Shown: positions 30,046-38,679, numbered from the stretch's first letter. The stretch: 64,000 nt of DNA from Herbiconiux sp. A18JL235 (GCF_040939305.1 NZ_CP162511.1:3596001-3660000); one strand, 5' to 3'. The notes: generated from the letters alone by a model not told the origin. Numbers and translations: made by a program.

Positions 30046-30597
30046 TCAGGAGTAGACGTGGGGTGCGAGCACGCCGATCGAGGTGAGGTTGCGGTAGCGC
30101 TCGGCGTAGTCGAGGCCGTAGCCGACGACGAAGGCGTTGGGGATGTCGGCACCGACGTACTTCACGTCGATCTCGATCTTCGCGGCCTCCGGCTTCCGGA
30201 GCAGTGCGCAGATCTCGACCGATTCCGGCCCCCGCGAGCGCAGGTTCGACAGCAGCCAGGAGAGGGTGAGGCCGGAGTCGATGATGTCTTCGACGATGAG
30301 CACCTTGCGGCCGGCGATGTCGGTGTCGAGGTCTTTGAGGATGCGCACCACACCGCTCGACTGCGTGCTGGAGCCGTAGGAGGAGACCGCCATCCAGTCC
30401 ATCTCGATGTGCATGTTCAGCTCACGGGCGAGGTCGGCCATCACCATGACCGCGCCGCGGAGCACACCTACGAGCAGCACGTCCTGACCGGCGTAGTCGG
30501 CCTCGATCTGGCGGGCGAGACCCGCGATCTTCTCCGCGATCTGCTCCTCGGTGAGCAGGATCTCGGTGAGGTCTCCGTCGATGTGGCCGGCGTCCAT
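30046..30597 (-). CDS. hpt: Hypoxanthine phosphoribosyltransferase
   Basis: A 183-residue purine-salvage enzyme converting hypoxanthine or guanine with PRPP to the nucleotide. The PRPP loop [14 protein letters not shown] and the base-binding end [20 protein letters not shown] are intact. AGGAG precedes the ATG. It lies 11 bases downstream of tilS, the classic tilS-hpt-ftsH order. Confidence 0.96.
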   Translation of the reverse strand: MDAGHIDGDLTEILLTEEQIAEKIAGLARQIEADYAGQDVLLVGVLRGAVMVMADLARELNMHIEMDWMAVSSYGSSTQSSGVVRILKDLDTDIAGRKVLIVEDIIDSGLTLSWLLSNLRSRGPESVEICALLRKPEAAKIEIDVKYVGADIPNAFVVGYGLDYAERYRNLTSIGVLAPHVYS

Positions 30598-30608
30598 GGA
30601 TGCTCCTG

Positions 30609-31685
30609 TCAGTGGGCGTCAGGGCGGGTCGGCGGGGCGTCGGGGGTGCCCGTGGGCCGGCGCGAGAACTCCACCCGCGCACCCTGCCGCACCACTCTAA
30701 TCCCTGGCAGGTCGACGCCCCTCTGGCCGTGCCAGTCGGTGACGAGCGCCGCCACCGCGAGGGTCTGCGCCCGCGAGAGCGCCACCCCGAACTCGCTCGC
30801 GACGACGTAGCGGATGATGCGGTTGCGAAGCGACGGAGGGTTAGCCTCCAGCGCTCCCGCCGAGATCGCGATGCCTGCCTCGGCGGGTTCGACGAGGTCT
30901 TCGATGGTCTCGATCGCCATGTCGTGAAGGGTGGTGTCGTCTTCGCGCAGTTGCTCGGCGGTGCGGGCGAGCGCTTCGGCGATGCCGGGGCCGAGCTCGG
31001 CCTCGAGCACGGGCAGCACCGAGCGACGCACCCGCACCCGCGCATAGGAGGGGTCGGCGTTGTGCGGGTCGTGCCAGGGGTCGAGGCCCGAGTCGGCGCA
31101 GAACGCCTCGGTCTCGGAGCGGCGGAGGGTGAGGAAGGGGCGCAGCCGCGCGGGCGCGGCGTCGGTGGCGGGGGTGCTCGGTGCCATGCCCGACAGGCTC
31201 GCGGCGCCGGCGCCGCGGGCGAGCCCGAGCAGCACGGTCTCGGCCTGGTCGTCGAGAGTGTGGGCGAGCAGCACGGCGCGGGCGCCGAGCCGCGCCGCCT
31301 CGGCGTCGAGCGCGCGGTAGCGGGCCTCTCGCGCCGCGCCTTCGGGGCCGGCCGGATGCGCGGCCCCCACCTCCACGCGCGTCACGACGACGGGGTCGAG
31401 GCCGAGGGTGCGTGCCTGGTCGGCGGCGCGGGCGGCGACGGCATCCGACCCCTCCTGCAGGCCGTGGTCGACGACGACAGCTCCAGCGGAGAGCCCTGCT
31501 CGCGAGGCCTCGAACGCGGTGGCCGCGGCGAGGGCCAGGGAGTCGGCGCCGCCGCTCAGCGCCACGAGCACGAGGGCCCCGGTGTCGCCCGCTTCGGAAC
31601 CGATCGCCGCGAGGCTCTCGCGCACGGCCCGACGAGCATCCGCGATGGCCGGCGTGAGGCGCGGGCGGCGGGCGTTCGTGGGCAT
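30609..31685 (-). CDS. tilS: tRNA(Ile)-lysidine synthase
   Basis: Modifies the wobble cytidine of the CAU-anticodon tRNA-Ile to lysidine. The 358-residue protein has the PP-loop [23 protein letters not shown] and [15 protein letters not shown]. The ATG is chosen over the TTG immediately upstream because TAACGT lies exactly six bases before the ATG, pointing to a leaderless transcript. It diverges from ppa. Confidence 0.93.
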   Translation of the reverse strand: MPTNARRPRLTPAIADARRAVRESLAAIGSEAGDTGALVLVALSGGADSLALAAATAFEASRAGLSAGAVVVDHGLQEGSDAVAARAADQARTLGLDPVVVTRVEVGAAHPAGPEGAAREARYRALDAEAARLGARAVLLAHTLDDQAETVLLGLARGAGAASLSGMAPSTPATDAAPARLRPFLTLRRSETEAFCADSGLDPWHDPHNADPSYARVRVRRSVLPVLEAELGPGIAEALARTAEQLREDDTTLHDMAIETIEDLVEPAEAGIAISAGALEANPPSLRNRIIRYVVASEFGVALSRAQTLAVAALVTDWHGQRGVDLPGIRVVRQGARVEFSRRPTGTPDAPPTRPDAH

Positions 31686-31732
31686 CAAGTAACGTTAGTG
31701 CAGTTTCCCCCTACCGATCGAGGAGCATCAGC

Positions 31733-32227
31733 ATGGCCGAGTACGACGTCGTCGTCGAGATCCCCAAGGGCAGCCGCAACAAGTACGAGGTCGACCACGA
31801 GACCGGTCGCGTCTACCTCGACCGCGTGCTGTTCACGAGCTTCGTCTACCCCACCGACTACGGCTACTTCGAGAACACGCTCGGCCTCGACGGCGACCCC
31901 GTCGACGCGCTGGTGCTGCTCGAGTACCCGGTGTTCCCGGGCGTGGGCGTGAAGGTGCGGCCGGTGGGTGTGCTCAACATGTCCGACGAGGCCGGTTCCG
32001 ACGCCAAGGTCGTCGTGGTGCCTCACAAAGACCCGCGCTGGGCGCACATCCAGGACGTGAACGACATCCCCGAGCAGACCCGCACGGAGATCGAGCACTT
32101 CTTCGCCCGGTACAAAGACCTCGAGCCGAACAAGTTCGTGAACATCGAGGGCTGGGGCGACGCGGCCGAGGCCGACGCGATCGTGCAGGCCGGCATCGCC
32201 AAGCTCGCGGAGGAGGGCGCGCACTAG
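31733..32227 (+). CDS. ppa: Inorganic pyrophosphatase
   Basis: A 164-residue family I soluble enzyme hydrolysing pyrophosphate. Signature residues are in [29 protein letters not shown] and the metal site [16 protein letters not shown] lies eight bases before the ATG. A very strong hairpin follows the stop. Confidence 0.97.
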   Translation: MAEYDVVVEIPKGSRNKYEVDHETGRVYLDRVLFTSFVYPTDYGYFENTLGLDGDPVDALVLLEYPVFPGVGVKVRPVGVLNMSDEAGSDAKVVVVPHKDPRWAHIQDVNDIPEQTRTEIEHFFARYKDLEPNKFVNIEGWGDAAEADAIVQAGIAKLAEEGAH

Positions 32228-32240
32228 CGCCTCCCCACCC

Positions 32241-32301
32241 ATCGACCCGTCACGAAACGCCCCCTCAGCACCATCGAGGGGGCGTTTCGTGATGGGTCGA
32301 T
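32241..32301. terminator. Long bidirectional terminator between ppa and the M23 gene
   Basis: Two 26-base arms pair completely (one pair is G-U on one strand) around a 9-base loop. It lies 13 bases beyond the ppa stop and 22 bases from the end of the convergent peptidase gene, so it can serve both. Confidence 0.88.
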
Positions 32302-32327
32302 CGTGTTCTAGGCCGATCGTGTTCTAG
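32298..32327. repeat. 14-bp tandem duplication covering the M23 gene's stop codon
   Basis: CGATCGTGTTCTAG occurs at 32298-32311 and again at 32314-32327. The second copy contains the stop codon of the peptidase gene, so the first supplies a duplicate of the gene's last codons and stop. Confidence 0.8.
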
Positions 32328-33652
32328 AAGGCCACGTAGTTGCGCGGGTTCTGGGCGGTGCCGTTGACGCGGGTCTCGAAGTGCACGTGGCAGCCCGTCG
32401 ACGAGCCGGTGGTGCCGGCGTAGGCGATGAGCTGCCCTCCGCCCACCTCGGCTCCGCGGCCTGCGACGAGCGAGCTGTTGTGGCCGTAGACCGTCGTGAG
32501 GCCGCCCCCATGGGCGATGGTGACGGAGTAGCCGAGGCCGCCGTTGTAGCCCGACTGCACGACGGTGCCCGCCGCCGAGGCGTACACGGGCGCTCCGCAG
32601 GTGCCCCCGCCCGCCTGCACCAGGTCGATGCCGGCGTGCAGGCGGTTGACGTGGGCGATGGGGTGGAAGCGCATGCCGAACTCCGAGGTGACGCGCCAAG
32701 CCGAGAGCGGCGAGCCCCAGCCCGAGACGGACACGGGCGGCGGGCCGCCGCCTTCACGGGCCGCCTCCTCCGCGGCCCGGCGGGCCTCCTCGCGGGCCCG
32801 CTCCTCCTGACGGCGACGCTCCTCGACACCCTCCTGGTACTGCGCCTCGGTCTTCGCGGTCTGCTCGGTGAGCGCCTTCAGCTGCTCCTCGAGCACGATG
32901 CCCTGCGCCTCCTCCTCCGCGAGCGCGGCCTCCACCGCGACCTGCGCGGCGAGTGCCTCTTCGAGGGCGAGCTCGGCGGCGACCTTCAGGGCCTCGAGCT
33001 CGCGCTCGGCGATGTCGGCCTGGGCGGTGAGCGCCGCGGCGGTGTTGCGGTCTTGGGCCGCCTGGTCGGAGAGTCGACCGGTGGCTTGGGAGAGCTGGCT
33101 CATGGCGCCGAGCTGGTACAGCAGGTCTTCGGTGCCGGAGCCTGCGACGATGAGGTTGAGGGTGAGGTCTGTCCCCCCAGAGCGGGTGAACTGCGTGATG
33201 AGCTGGCCGGCCTGCCGATTCGACTCCTCGGCGCGAGCCATGGCCTCGGCGGCCTGCACCCCGAGCTCCTCGGCCCGGAAGACGGCGGTGTCGTAGACGT
33301 CTTGCGCCTCGGAGTACTCGTCGGCCTTGAGGTCGGCGAACTCCTGCGCCTCCTGCACCTCGGTGCGCAGCTGCGAGATGAGGCCCTGGATGCGCTCCAC
33401 CTCGGCCTGCTTCGTCGCCTCGTTGCCGCGGGCGGCGAGCACGTCTTCCCAGCTCGGGTAGTCGACAGCGAACGCGCCCTCCGAGCCGCGGAACACGTCG
33501 ACGGCGAGCAGGGCGACGGCGAGGGCGGCCCCGGCGACGAACCTCGACGGGGAGAGCCGGCGGCGCCTGCCTGCTTCACCCCGCATCCGTGACGACCTCC
33601 GTGAGACCGACGTCGTTGTCGCGGGCCTGGTTCGGGTGTCGGTGGTCGTCAT
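32324..33652 (-). CDS. Secreted coiled-coil M23 peptidase
   Basis: A 442-residue exported protein. A basic N-terminus leads to a hydrophobic segment (about residues 38-56) and AFAVDYPSWEDV, a probable signal peptide or anchor. Residues 70-290 are coiled coil. The C-terminal M23 domain has the zinc motifs HAGIDLV and GCHVHFE, so it is likely an active peptidoglycan endopeptidase rather than an EnvC-like degenerate one. It follows a paralogue with the same layout. Confidence 0.9.
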   Translation of the reverse strand: MTTTDTRTRPATTTSVSRRSSRMRGEAGRRRRLSPSRFVAGAALAVALLAVDVFRGSEGAFAVDYPSWEDVLAARGNEATKQAEVERIQGLISQLRTEVQEAQEFADLKADEYSEAQDVYDTAVFRAEELGVQAAEAMARAEESNRQAGQLITQFTRSGGTDLTLNLIVAGSGTEDLLYQLGAMSQLSQATGRLSDQAAQDRNTAAALTAQADIAERELEALKVAAELALEEALAAQVAVEAALAEEEAQGIVLEEQLKALTEQTAKTEAQYQEGVEERRRQEERAREEARRAAEEAAREGGGPPPVSVSGWGSPLSAWRVTSEFGMRFHPIAHVNRLHAGIDLVQAGGGTCGAPVYASAAGTVVQSGYNGGLGYSVTIAHGGGLTTVYGHNSSLVAGRGAEVGGGQLIAYAGTTGSSTGCHVHFETRVNGTAQNPRNYVAF

Positions 33653-33699
33653 GCTCGTCTCGCTCTCACGTTGTCACGCCGCTGCGCGCTCGTCGCCGG

Positions 33700-34959
33700 T
33701 CAGCCGAACTCGATGCCGACGTTGGCCATGAAGGCCCTGGGGTTCACTGCTCCGCCACTCACGCGCACCTCGTAGTGCACGTGACACCCGGTGGAGTTGC
33801 CGGTGGTGCCGGCCAGTGCGATCGGCTGCCCGACCTGCACGTAGTCGCCGTTGCCGACCAGGAGGGTGGTGTTGTGGCCGTAGGCGGTGGCGATTCCGCC
33901 ACCGTGGTCGACCTGCACGAAGTTGCCGTATCCGCCGTTCCAGCCCGCATAGGTGACGAGCCCTTCGGCCGAGGCGTAGACGTAGGCACCGCAGGTGCCG
34001 CCGGAGTAGACCAGGTCGAGGCCGGAGTGCATGAGGTAGGCGCCGGAGACGGGGTTGACGCGCATTCCGAACTCGTCGGAGGAATAGGAGCCCGGGAACG
34101 GGCTCGCCCAGCCGCTGGCCGCGATGAAGGGGAGGGTCGGGAGACCCGCAGCCGCGGCCGCTCGGGCGGCCTCGGCGCGCGCCTCGACACCCTTCTGGTA
34201 GTCGGCTTCGGTGGCGGCGCGGTTCTCCTTCAGCACGGAGAGCTGGGCGGTGAGCTCGACCTCGTGGTCTTGCTGCTCCTGCAGCGCCGCCTCGGCCGCC
34301 TGCTGGGCGACGACGGCCTCGGCGAACAGGCGCTGGGCCTCCTCGGCGAGTCCCTTGAGCTCGTTGCGCGCAACGGTGGCCTGGGCGGTGAGGGCGGTCG
34401 CCGTATTCGTGTCTTGCTGGGCCTTCGCGTAGATCTGCGCGGTCTTCTCGGTGAGTTTGCTCATCGCACCGAGTTGGTAGAGCAGGTCGTTCGAGAACTG
34501 CTCGCCGCCCACCATGAGGTTGAGCGTGATGTCGTTGCCGCCGGTGCGGGCGAGCTGAGCGGCGAGGAGGCCGGCCTGCGTGTTGGAGCGCTCGGCCTCG
34601 GCCGACGCCTCCTCTGCCTGGGCCTCGAGCTCGTCGGCGACGTAGCTGGCGGTGTCGAACGCCGTCTGTGCGACCTGGTACTCCTCACCCCGCTGGGTGG
34701 AGAGCGCCTGGGCCGCACTGACCTGCGAGCTGATGCTCTGGATGAGCCCCTCGATGCGGGTGATCTCGTCTTGCTTCGCGCTCTCGTTCGCCTGCGCGTT
34801 CTTCACGTCGTCCCAGCTGGGGTAGTCGTCGGCGAACGCCGGACCGCCCGAGAACACTGCAGCTGCGACCAGCGAGGCCGTGGCGGCGAGCGTCGCTCCC
34901 AGGCGTCTTCTCGGGCGTCTGGGGCGGCGGCGCGTCGTCGCGGGATGAGTGGTCTGCAT
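33700..34959 (-). CDS. Secreted coiled-coil M23 peptidase (paralogue)
   Basis: A 419-residue paralogue of the adjacent gene, sharing DDYPSWDDV after the signal peptide, the LLYQLGAMSKL stretch, and the M23 motifs HSGLDLVYS and GCHVHYE. A twin-arginine-free basic N-terminus precedes the hydrophobic stretch at residues 20-42. AGGAG lies only two bases from the ATG. The pair probably arose by tandem duplication and remodels the cell wall. Confidence 0.9.
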   Translation of the reverse strand: MQTTHPATTRRRPRRPRRRLGATLAATASLVAAAVFSGGPAFADDYPSWDDVKNAQANESAKQDEITRIEGLIQSISSQVSAAQALSTQRGEEYQVAQTAFDTASYVADELEAQAEEASAEAERSNTQAGLLAAQLARTGGNDITLNLMVGGEQFSNDLLYQLGAMSKLTEKTAQIYAKAQQDTNTATALTAQATVARNELKGLAEEAQRLFAEAVVAQQAAEAALQEQQDHEVELTAQLSVLKENRAATEADYQKGVEARAEAARAAAAAGLPTLPFIAASGWASPFPGSYSSDEFGMRVNPVSGAYLMHSGLDLVYSGGTCGAYVYASAEGLVTYAGWNGGYGNFVQVDHGGGIATAYGHNTTLLVGNGDYVQVGQPIALAGTTGNSTGCHVHYEVRVSGGAVNPRAFMANVGIEFG

Positions 34960-35102
34960 GGCTCCTCGAACTGCTCGTGCGTGCCGTGCCAACCTAACAA
35001 GCGCCTCCCCGGGAACCCCGGACATTGTGGCGAATGTGGAGAACTGCCCCACGAATTGGAACCTGTGGGCAGGTTGTGGCATACTCGTGGAGTTGTCGCC
35101 GC

Positions 35103-35175
35103 GGCCCCATCGTTTAGCGGCCTAGGACGCCGCCCTTTCACGGCGGTAGCACGGGTTCGAATCCCGTTGGGGTCA
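35103..35175 (+). tRNA. tRNA-Glu (anticodon TTC)
   Basis: 73 bases folding into a complete cloverleaf: 7-bp acceptor GGCCCCA/TGGGGTC, anticodon loop CTTTCAC and T-loop TTCGAAT. The CCA end is not encoded. Confidence 0.97.
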
Positions 35176-35239
35176 CGAAGACTCCGGCGTGATCCGGGTC
35201 GGGAGCGGAACGGCAACAGATACAATAGGAACACAGCAA

Positions 35240-35313
35240 GGCCCTGTAGCGCAGTTGGTTAGCGTGCCGCCCTGTCACGGCGGAGGTCGCGGGTTCAAGT
35301 CCCGTCAGGGTCG
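35240..35313 (+). tRNA. tRNA-Asp (anticodon GTC)
   Basis: 74 bases with acceptor GGCCCTG/CAGGGTC, anticodon loop CTGTCAC and T-loop TTCAAGT; discriminator G as usual for tRNA-Asp. CCA is not encoded. Confidence 0.97.
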
Positions 35314-35322
35314 CAAGGCGCG

Positions 35323-35348
35323 AAGCCCTTCCGAACGGAAGGGCTTTT
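35323..35348 (+). terminator. Terminator after tRNA-Asp
   Basis: AAGCCCTTCC pairs with GGAAGGGCTT around a short loop and ends in four Ts. It separates the Glu-Asp transcript from tRNA-Phe. Confidence 0.85.
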
Positions 35349-35387
35349 CGCTAGAGCGGCGCGATGTGCTCATCCACATCGCCCCTC

Positions 35388-35460
35388 GGCTCTGTAGCTC
35401 AGTTGGTAGAGCGTTCGACTGAAAATCGAAAGGTCACCGGATCGATGCCGGTCGGAGCCA
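35388..35460 (+). tRNA. tRNA-Phe (anticodon GAA)
   Basis: 73 bases: acceptor GGCTCTG/CGGAGCC, anticodon loop CTGAAAA, and a T-stem ACCGG/CCGGT with loop ATCGATG. Position 54 is therefore A rather than the near-universal T. CCA is encoded at 35461-35463, unlike in the two neighbouring tRNA genes. Confidence 0.96.
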
Positions 35461-35465
35461 CCACG

Positions 35466-35493
35466 AAGCCCCCGGTGCACCCGGGGGCTTTTT
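35466..35493 (+). terminator. Terminator after tRNA-Phe
   Basis: AAGCCCCCGG pairs with CCGGGGGCTT and is followed by further Ts, a classical intrinsic terminator. The lower-GC islet starts directly after it. Confidence 0.9.
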
Positions 35494-35520
35494 CTTCGGC
35501 TCGATACGCGCGAGGCGGCG

Positions 35521-36414
35521 TCACTGTCGCCTTCGCCCGGTCGACATCAGCGCGCTGTACGAGTCCAGGAATCGCCGCGCGGAAACGACGACATCTGTTC
35601 GAAGCTGATCGTCTGAGGAATCATCGCCGGCCAGCTGCAATTGCCTGACCACCTCGTCGATCCACGGCAGCTCTACATCCCTGAGCCGCTCCACCGCAGA
35701 GGTGATCACCACCTCGATGGAGCCGCGGTGAGGAGGCACCTCCGTGTCAGCAACTGCCTCTGCTGCGGCTTGCGCCTCGCCAGGGCAATACATGATAACG
35801 AATGCCAAGTCATAGGCATCCTTCCCTTGCCCACGGCTCAGGAACGCTGCAGCCTTCGCCGCGATGTACCCACCGAGACTCGCGAACTTCAAGCTGACGG
35901 TAGGGGCCGCCCCGGGAAGTTCACCTCGTACGGTGGCGGGTACGTCGATTTCGCGCGTGATCGGTTGGTGCAGGGCGGGAGCCGGCCCTGCGAGATTCTG
36001 GACCGTTGCCATCTCCGCACCCGGGAGGCTGATGGGCTGGCCGGGGCTGTCGTACACATCGCAGAGAAGGTCGAGGCGCACGTGCGCGTCGCCCAACACG
36101 CCCATCCATTGCCATCCCGCAACGCCACCGATCGGCTCGAACCTGCCATCCCGCAGAGCTCGATCCAGCCAGTGAAAATCAAGATCCTCTCTGTCGTAGA
36201 CGAATCCGAGTTCGAACAGTAAGTCGACGTCGGTCGTGCCGAGATGCGGAAGCGGCGCACCGGGCGCCAGGAAGTCTGGATTCAGGCCGCCGATGACGAC
36301 GAAATCGGTCGCGTGTTCACCCGCGAGCAAGGCGAATCGAACGAGCGCCTCCCGCGCGCGCTCACCAGTGACGTGTGTACGGCCCTCAGAATCCAATTGC
36401 CACCTGCCGCACAT
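35521..36414 (-). CDS. Nucleotidyltransferase-fold protein, AbiEii-like putative toxin
   Basis: A 297-residue protein. The N-terminal third has a nucleotidyltransferase-like active site: VIGGLNPDFLAPG, then TTDVDLLFEL (the DxD metal site), followed by helical regions with KFASLGGYIAAKAAAFLSRGQGKDAYDL, typical of AbiEii/AbiGii-like proteins (quoted positions about 165-195). It overlaps the upstream partner by 29 bases. Such NTases act as toxins in type IV systems by modifying tRNA or other nucleic acid. Base composition is lower in GC than its surroundings. I am fairly sure of the fold, less of the toxin role. Confidence 0.72.
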   Translation of the reverse strand: MCGRWQLDSEGRTHVTGERAREALVRFALLAGEHATDFVVIGGLNPDFLAPGAPLPHLGTTDVDLLFELGFVYDREDLDFHWLDRALRDGRFEPIGGVAGWQWMGVLGDAHVRLDLLCDVYDSPGQPISLPGAEMATVQNLAGPAPALHQPITREIDVPATVRGELPGAAPTVSLKFASLGGYIAAKAAAFLSRGQGKDAYDLAFVIMYCPGEAQAAAEAVADTEVPPHRGSIEVVITSAVERLRDVELPWIDEVVRQLQLAGDDSSDDQLRTDVVVSARRFLDSYSALMSTGRRRQ

Positions 36415-37450
36415 GCTCGGCTGCCTCGGCCCCGCGGTTGCCCAGGTGGAGCAAATCTGCGTAGACGCGCACAGGCGACGCTATCGGATCCTGTTCGGAT
36501 CCCCTTGTGAACCCGAACACGTAGTCGCGAGCAGAACGAAGATGAACCCGACCACCTCTGTCCACGGGGGTCGCTCCAGCGTCGGTCATGCGTTCAAGGG
36601 CCTTGTCAAACTCACCTTCCGGAACATAAAGGATCATGTCCGGCACGCTTGTCGCGAATGGCGCGATCAACTCAGCTCCGACCCAGCCGGAGCTCGCCCA
36701 CGGCAGCCCACGGAAGCTCTGACGAACGAGTTTCATCCAGTCCAGGGGGTCTCGCGAAGCCATATGGAGATCTGCTCGCCACTCCTTCCGGGCAGATCGC
36801 GCATAGTGTCCCGCCCAGTCACTCAGCAGGCGACCTTGCTCTCGGAACTCACGTACAGAACTCGACCCTCGCTCCGCCCCGGACTTCGTCGTGTAGTGCT
36901 CCTCATCGAAAGCGACGAGAATCTTGGCGACCTGGCCCTGCGATATGTTCGTGGCATCGGCAATCCGGGCGATCCGATCAATTCGGCCACGGGGGTCTTT
37001 GAGGCGTCGTTGAACCTGGCGACTCAGGATGAACTCGGCCACCGCCTCCGTACTGAGGGACCATCCGATTCCCGTCGTTGCCCTATGGGGTAGCTGCTGT
37101 GGCTGGTGCGATGAAATGAACACTCCAGGTGGAATGGTGATGTTCGCGTATCCATCGGCGTCTGCCCACGACAGTCCCCGTTCGTCCAGCAGACGGATCG
37201 AACCGGGGCTCATTCGTCGCGCTGTCACGGCCACAGCGGCCGCTTCGTCCCCACGGTCCGCCAGGCCGTCAAGCGCACGCCGCACATCCGCCGGGAATCC
37301 ATCGCCCACCCACATCGCTCGCAGAACCACGGGCTGCGGCGCGCCACGGAGAAGGACGCCGTCGATGACGGGTTCTGGAATCAGCGCACGTGGCACGACG
37401 TTCATCAGAACGGCGACACCCGGGTTGTTTCCAATAACCATGGTTTTCAT
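36386..37450 (-). CDS. Winged-helix protein, AbiEi-like putative antitoxin
   Basis: A 354-residue protein upstream of, and overlapping, the nucleotidyltransferase gene. The central part resembles AbiEi-type antitoxins: LLDERGLSWADADGYANI followed by PPGVFI, then a winged helix (RIARIADATNISQGQVAKIL, YTTKSGAERGSSSVREF). The C-terminal half (SDWAGHYARSARK, DPLDWMKLV) is of unknown fold. AbiEi proteins repress their own promoter and neutralise the toxin. The call rests on gene order, the partner's fold and local motifs, not on a search. Confidence 0.62.
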   Translation of the reverse strand: MKTMVIGNNPGVAVLMNVVPRALIPEPVIDGVLLRGAPQPVVLRAMWVGDGFPADVRRALDGLADRGDEAAAVAVTARRMSPGSIRLLDERGLSWADADGYANITIPPGVFISSHQPQQLPHRATTGIGWSLSTEAVAEFILSRQVQRRLKDPRGRIDRIARIADATNISQGQVAKILVAFDEEHYTTKSGAERGSSSVREFREQGRLLSDWAGHYARSARKEWRADLHMASRDPLDWMKLVRQSFRGLPWASSGWVGAELIAPFATSVPDMILYVPEGEFDKALERMTDAGATPVDRGGRVHLRSARDYVFGFTRGSEQDPIASPVRVYADLLHLGNRGAEAAEHVRQVAIGF

Positions 37451-37484
37451 TCTAACGAGAAATAACGCTCTTCTCTCGAAATAA
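37451..37484. promoter_or_regulatory. AT-rich repeat region upstream of the AbiE-like pair
   Basis: CGAGAAATAA (37456-37465) and CTCGAAATAA (37475-37484) are near-identical repeats 19 bases apart, and CGAGA/TCTCG (37456-37460 and 37474-37478) form an inverted repeat. The stretch is about 40% GC, against 70% nearby. It is the natural place for antitoxin autoregulation, as in AbiEi systems. No clear -35/-10 pair can be assigned. Confidence 0.45.
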
Positions 37485-37624
37485 TGGCTACCTCAGTGGC
37501 TGAAGAAATAATGATCGCAGCGAAGGATGACGCGTCCGACTTGATGCTTATGCATGATCGCTCGTCACCTGTAGAGGAAATTGGTTCGGGGGCTTGGAAA
37601 AGGGATTTGGGTGTGCGATATTGA
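37484..37624 (+). CDS. Candidate small protein (46 aa) divergent from the AbiE-like pair
   Basis: Starts MATSVAEEIMIAAKDDASD and ends WKRDLGVRY. It is hydrophilic, acidic in the first half, and lies in the AT-rich part of the islet. No ribosome site or leaderless -10 is visible, so expression is unproven. It could be a remnant of a larger gene, perhaps a decayed antitoxin; I do not recognise a family. Confidence 0.3.
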   Translation: MATSVAEEIMIAAKDDASDLMLMHDRSSPVEEIGSGAWKRDLGVRY

Positions 37625-37791
37625 AGTCTCAAGTCGCAAGCAGATCGGGACTGCGTGCGGCTGCCGCCCTCAGGGGGCGGGACACGATGCGGGGCTCGGC
37701 GACAACGCGGGCCCCGCATCCGTCTGTGCGGGCCCGCTGGGTGTCACCATGCGACGTGGTGGCGCCGGGCGAAGCGTGCTCGACTGGGGGC
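37625..37791. other. Intergenic stretch between islet and nuclease gene
   Basis: Base composition rises back to the genomic level across this stretch, marking the right boundary of the islet. I see no gene, tRNA fragment or copy of the tRNA-Phe 3' end here. Confidence 0.5.
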
Positions 37792-38679
37792 ATGGTGAAC
37801 GACGACTCCGTGCGCGCCTCCGACCCCGCCTTCGCATCCGGTGAGGGCGAAGGAGAGGGCGAAGCCGACGGCTTCGACGAGCGCTTCCTCGGGCTCCGCT
37901 GCCCGCTGCCTGCTGCGAACGACGACGGCAGGAGCATCCGGCGGCTCGACTACACGCACTTCAGCGTGCTGCTCGACACGGAGCGACGGCTCGCTGCACT
38001 CACGGCCGTGAACATCGACGGGCGGCTGCTGCGCGACGTGCCGCGCGGCGACGACTGGCACCTCGACCCGCGCGTGCCGGCCGACGAGCAGGTGGGGTCT
38101 GAGCTCTACGCCCGCAACGACCTCGACCGCGGGCACCTGGTGCGCCGTCGCGATCCTGTGTGGGGAACGGATGCGGTCGCCGCCCGAGCCGAGTACGACA
38201 CCTTCGCCTACACCAACGCCGCCCCGCAGGCCGCCGTGTTCAACCAGTCGAAGGAGCTGTGGAACGGGCTCGAAGACCAGGTGCTCGCCTACGCCGAGGC
38301 CTCCAGTCTCCGACTCGACGTGTTCACCGGTGCGGTGTTCGCGAGCGACGATCGGCTCTACCGCGGGGTGCAGCTGCCGAAGCGGTTCTGGAAGATCGCA
38401 GCCTGGTACGACACCGGGCGCGACCGGCTCGCCGCCGCCGGGTTCCTGCTCGACCAGTCTAACGAGCTCGACCGCATCGACCTGAGGTCGGCACAGCCGA
38501 CGGATGCTCCACCTCCGCTCCCCGGGTTCCGCACCTTCCAGGTGCCGATCGCCGACCTCGCCCGCGACACGGGCCTCGACCTCGCTCAGCTGGCGGCTGC
38601 CGATGTCTTCCTGGCGCCGCTGCGCGACGCCGGCAGGCGGTGGACGACGCTCACCCATCCGGGTCAGATCAGGCTCTGA
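37792..38679 (+). CDS. DNA/RNA non-specific endonuclease (NUC1 family)
   Basis: A 295-residue beta-beta-alpha-metal nuclease. The catalytic DRGH is at residues 112-115 (NDLDRGHLVRRRDPVW), followed by the conserved TNAAPQAAVFNQ and LWNGLEDQVL. No signal peptide is visible; the first 30 residues are an acidic EGEGEGEADG tail. Family members degrade DNA and RNA for nutrition, competition or defence; the cytoplasmic form is unusual unless exported by another route. The ATG at 37792 is preceded by GGGGG; upstream in-frame starts lie in islet DNA. Confidence 0.85.
   Translation: MVNDDSVRASDPAFASGEGEGEGEADGFDERFLGLRCPLPAANDDGRSIRRLDYTHFSVLLDTERRLAALTAVNIDGRLLRDVPRGDDWHLDPRVPADEQVGSELYARNDLDRGHLVRRRDPVWGTDAVAARAEYDTFAYTNAAPQAAVFNQSKELWNGLEDQVLAYAEASSLRLDVFTGAVFASDDRLYRGVQLPKRFWKIAAWYDTGRDRLAAAGFLLDQSNELDRIDLRSAQPTDAPPPLPGFRTFQVPIADLARDTGLDLAQLAAADVFLAPLRDAGRRWTTLTHPGQIRL

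Noticed and set aside
37447..37719. 90-codon minus-strand open frame upstream of the AbiE-like pair
   Set aside because: Spans the islet boundary, has no ribosome site and shows mixed composition; likely fortuitous.
35440..37791. Integrated element with att sites at the tRNA-Phe 3' end
   Set aside because: No second copy of the tRNA 3' end and no integrase gene were found on the far side of the islet.
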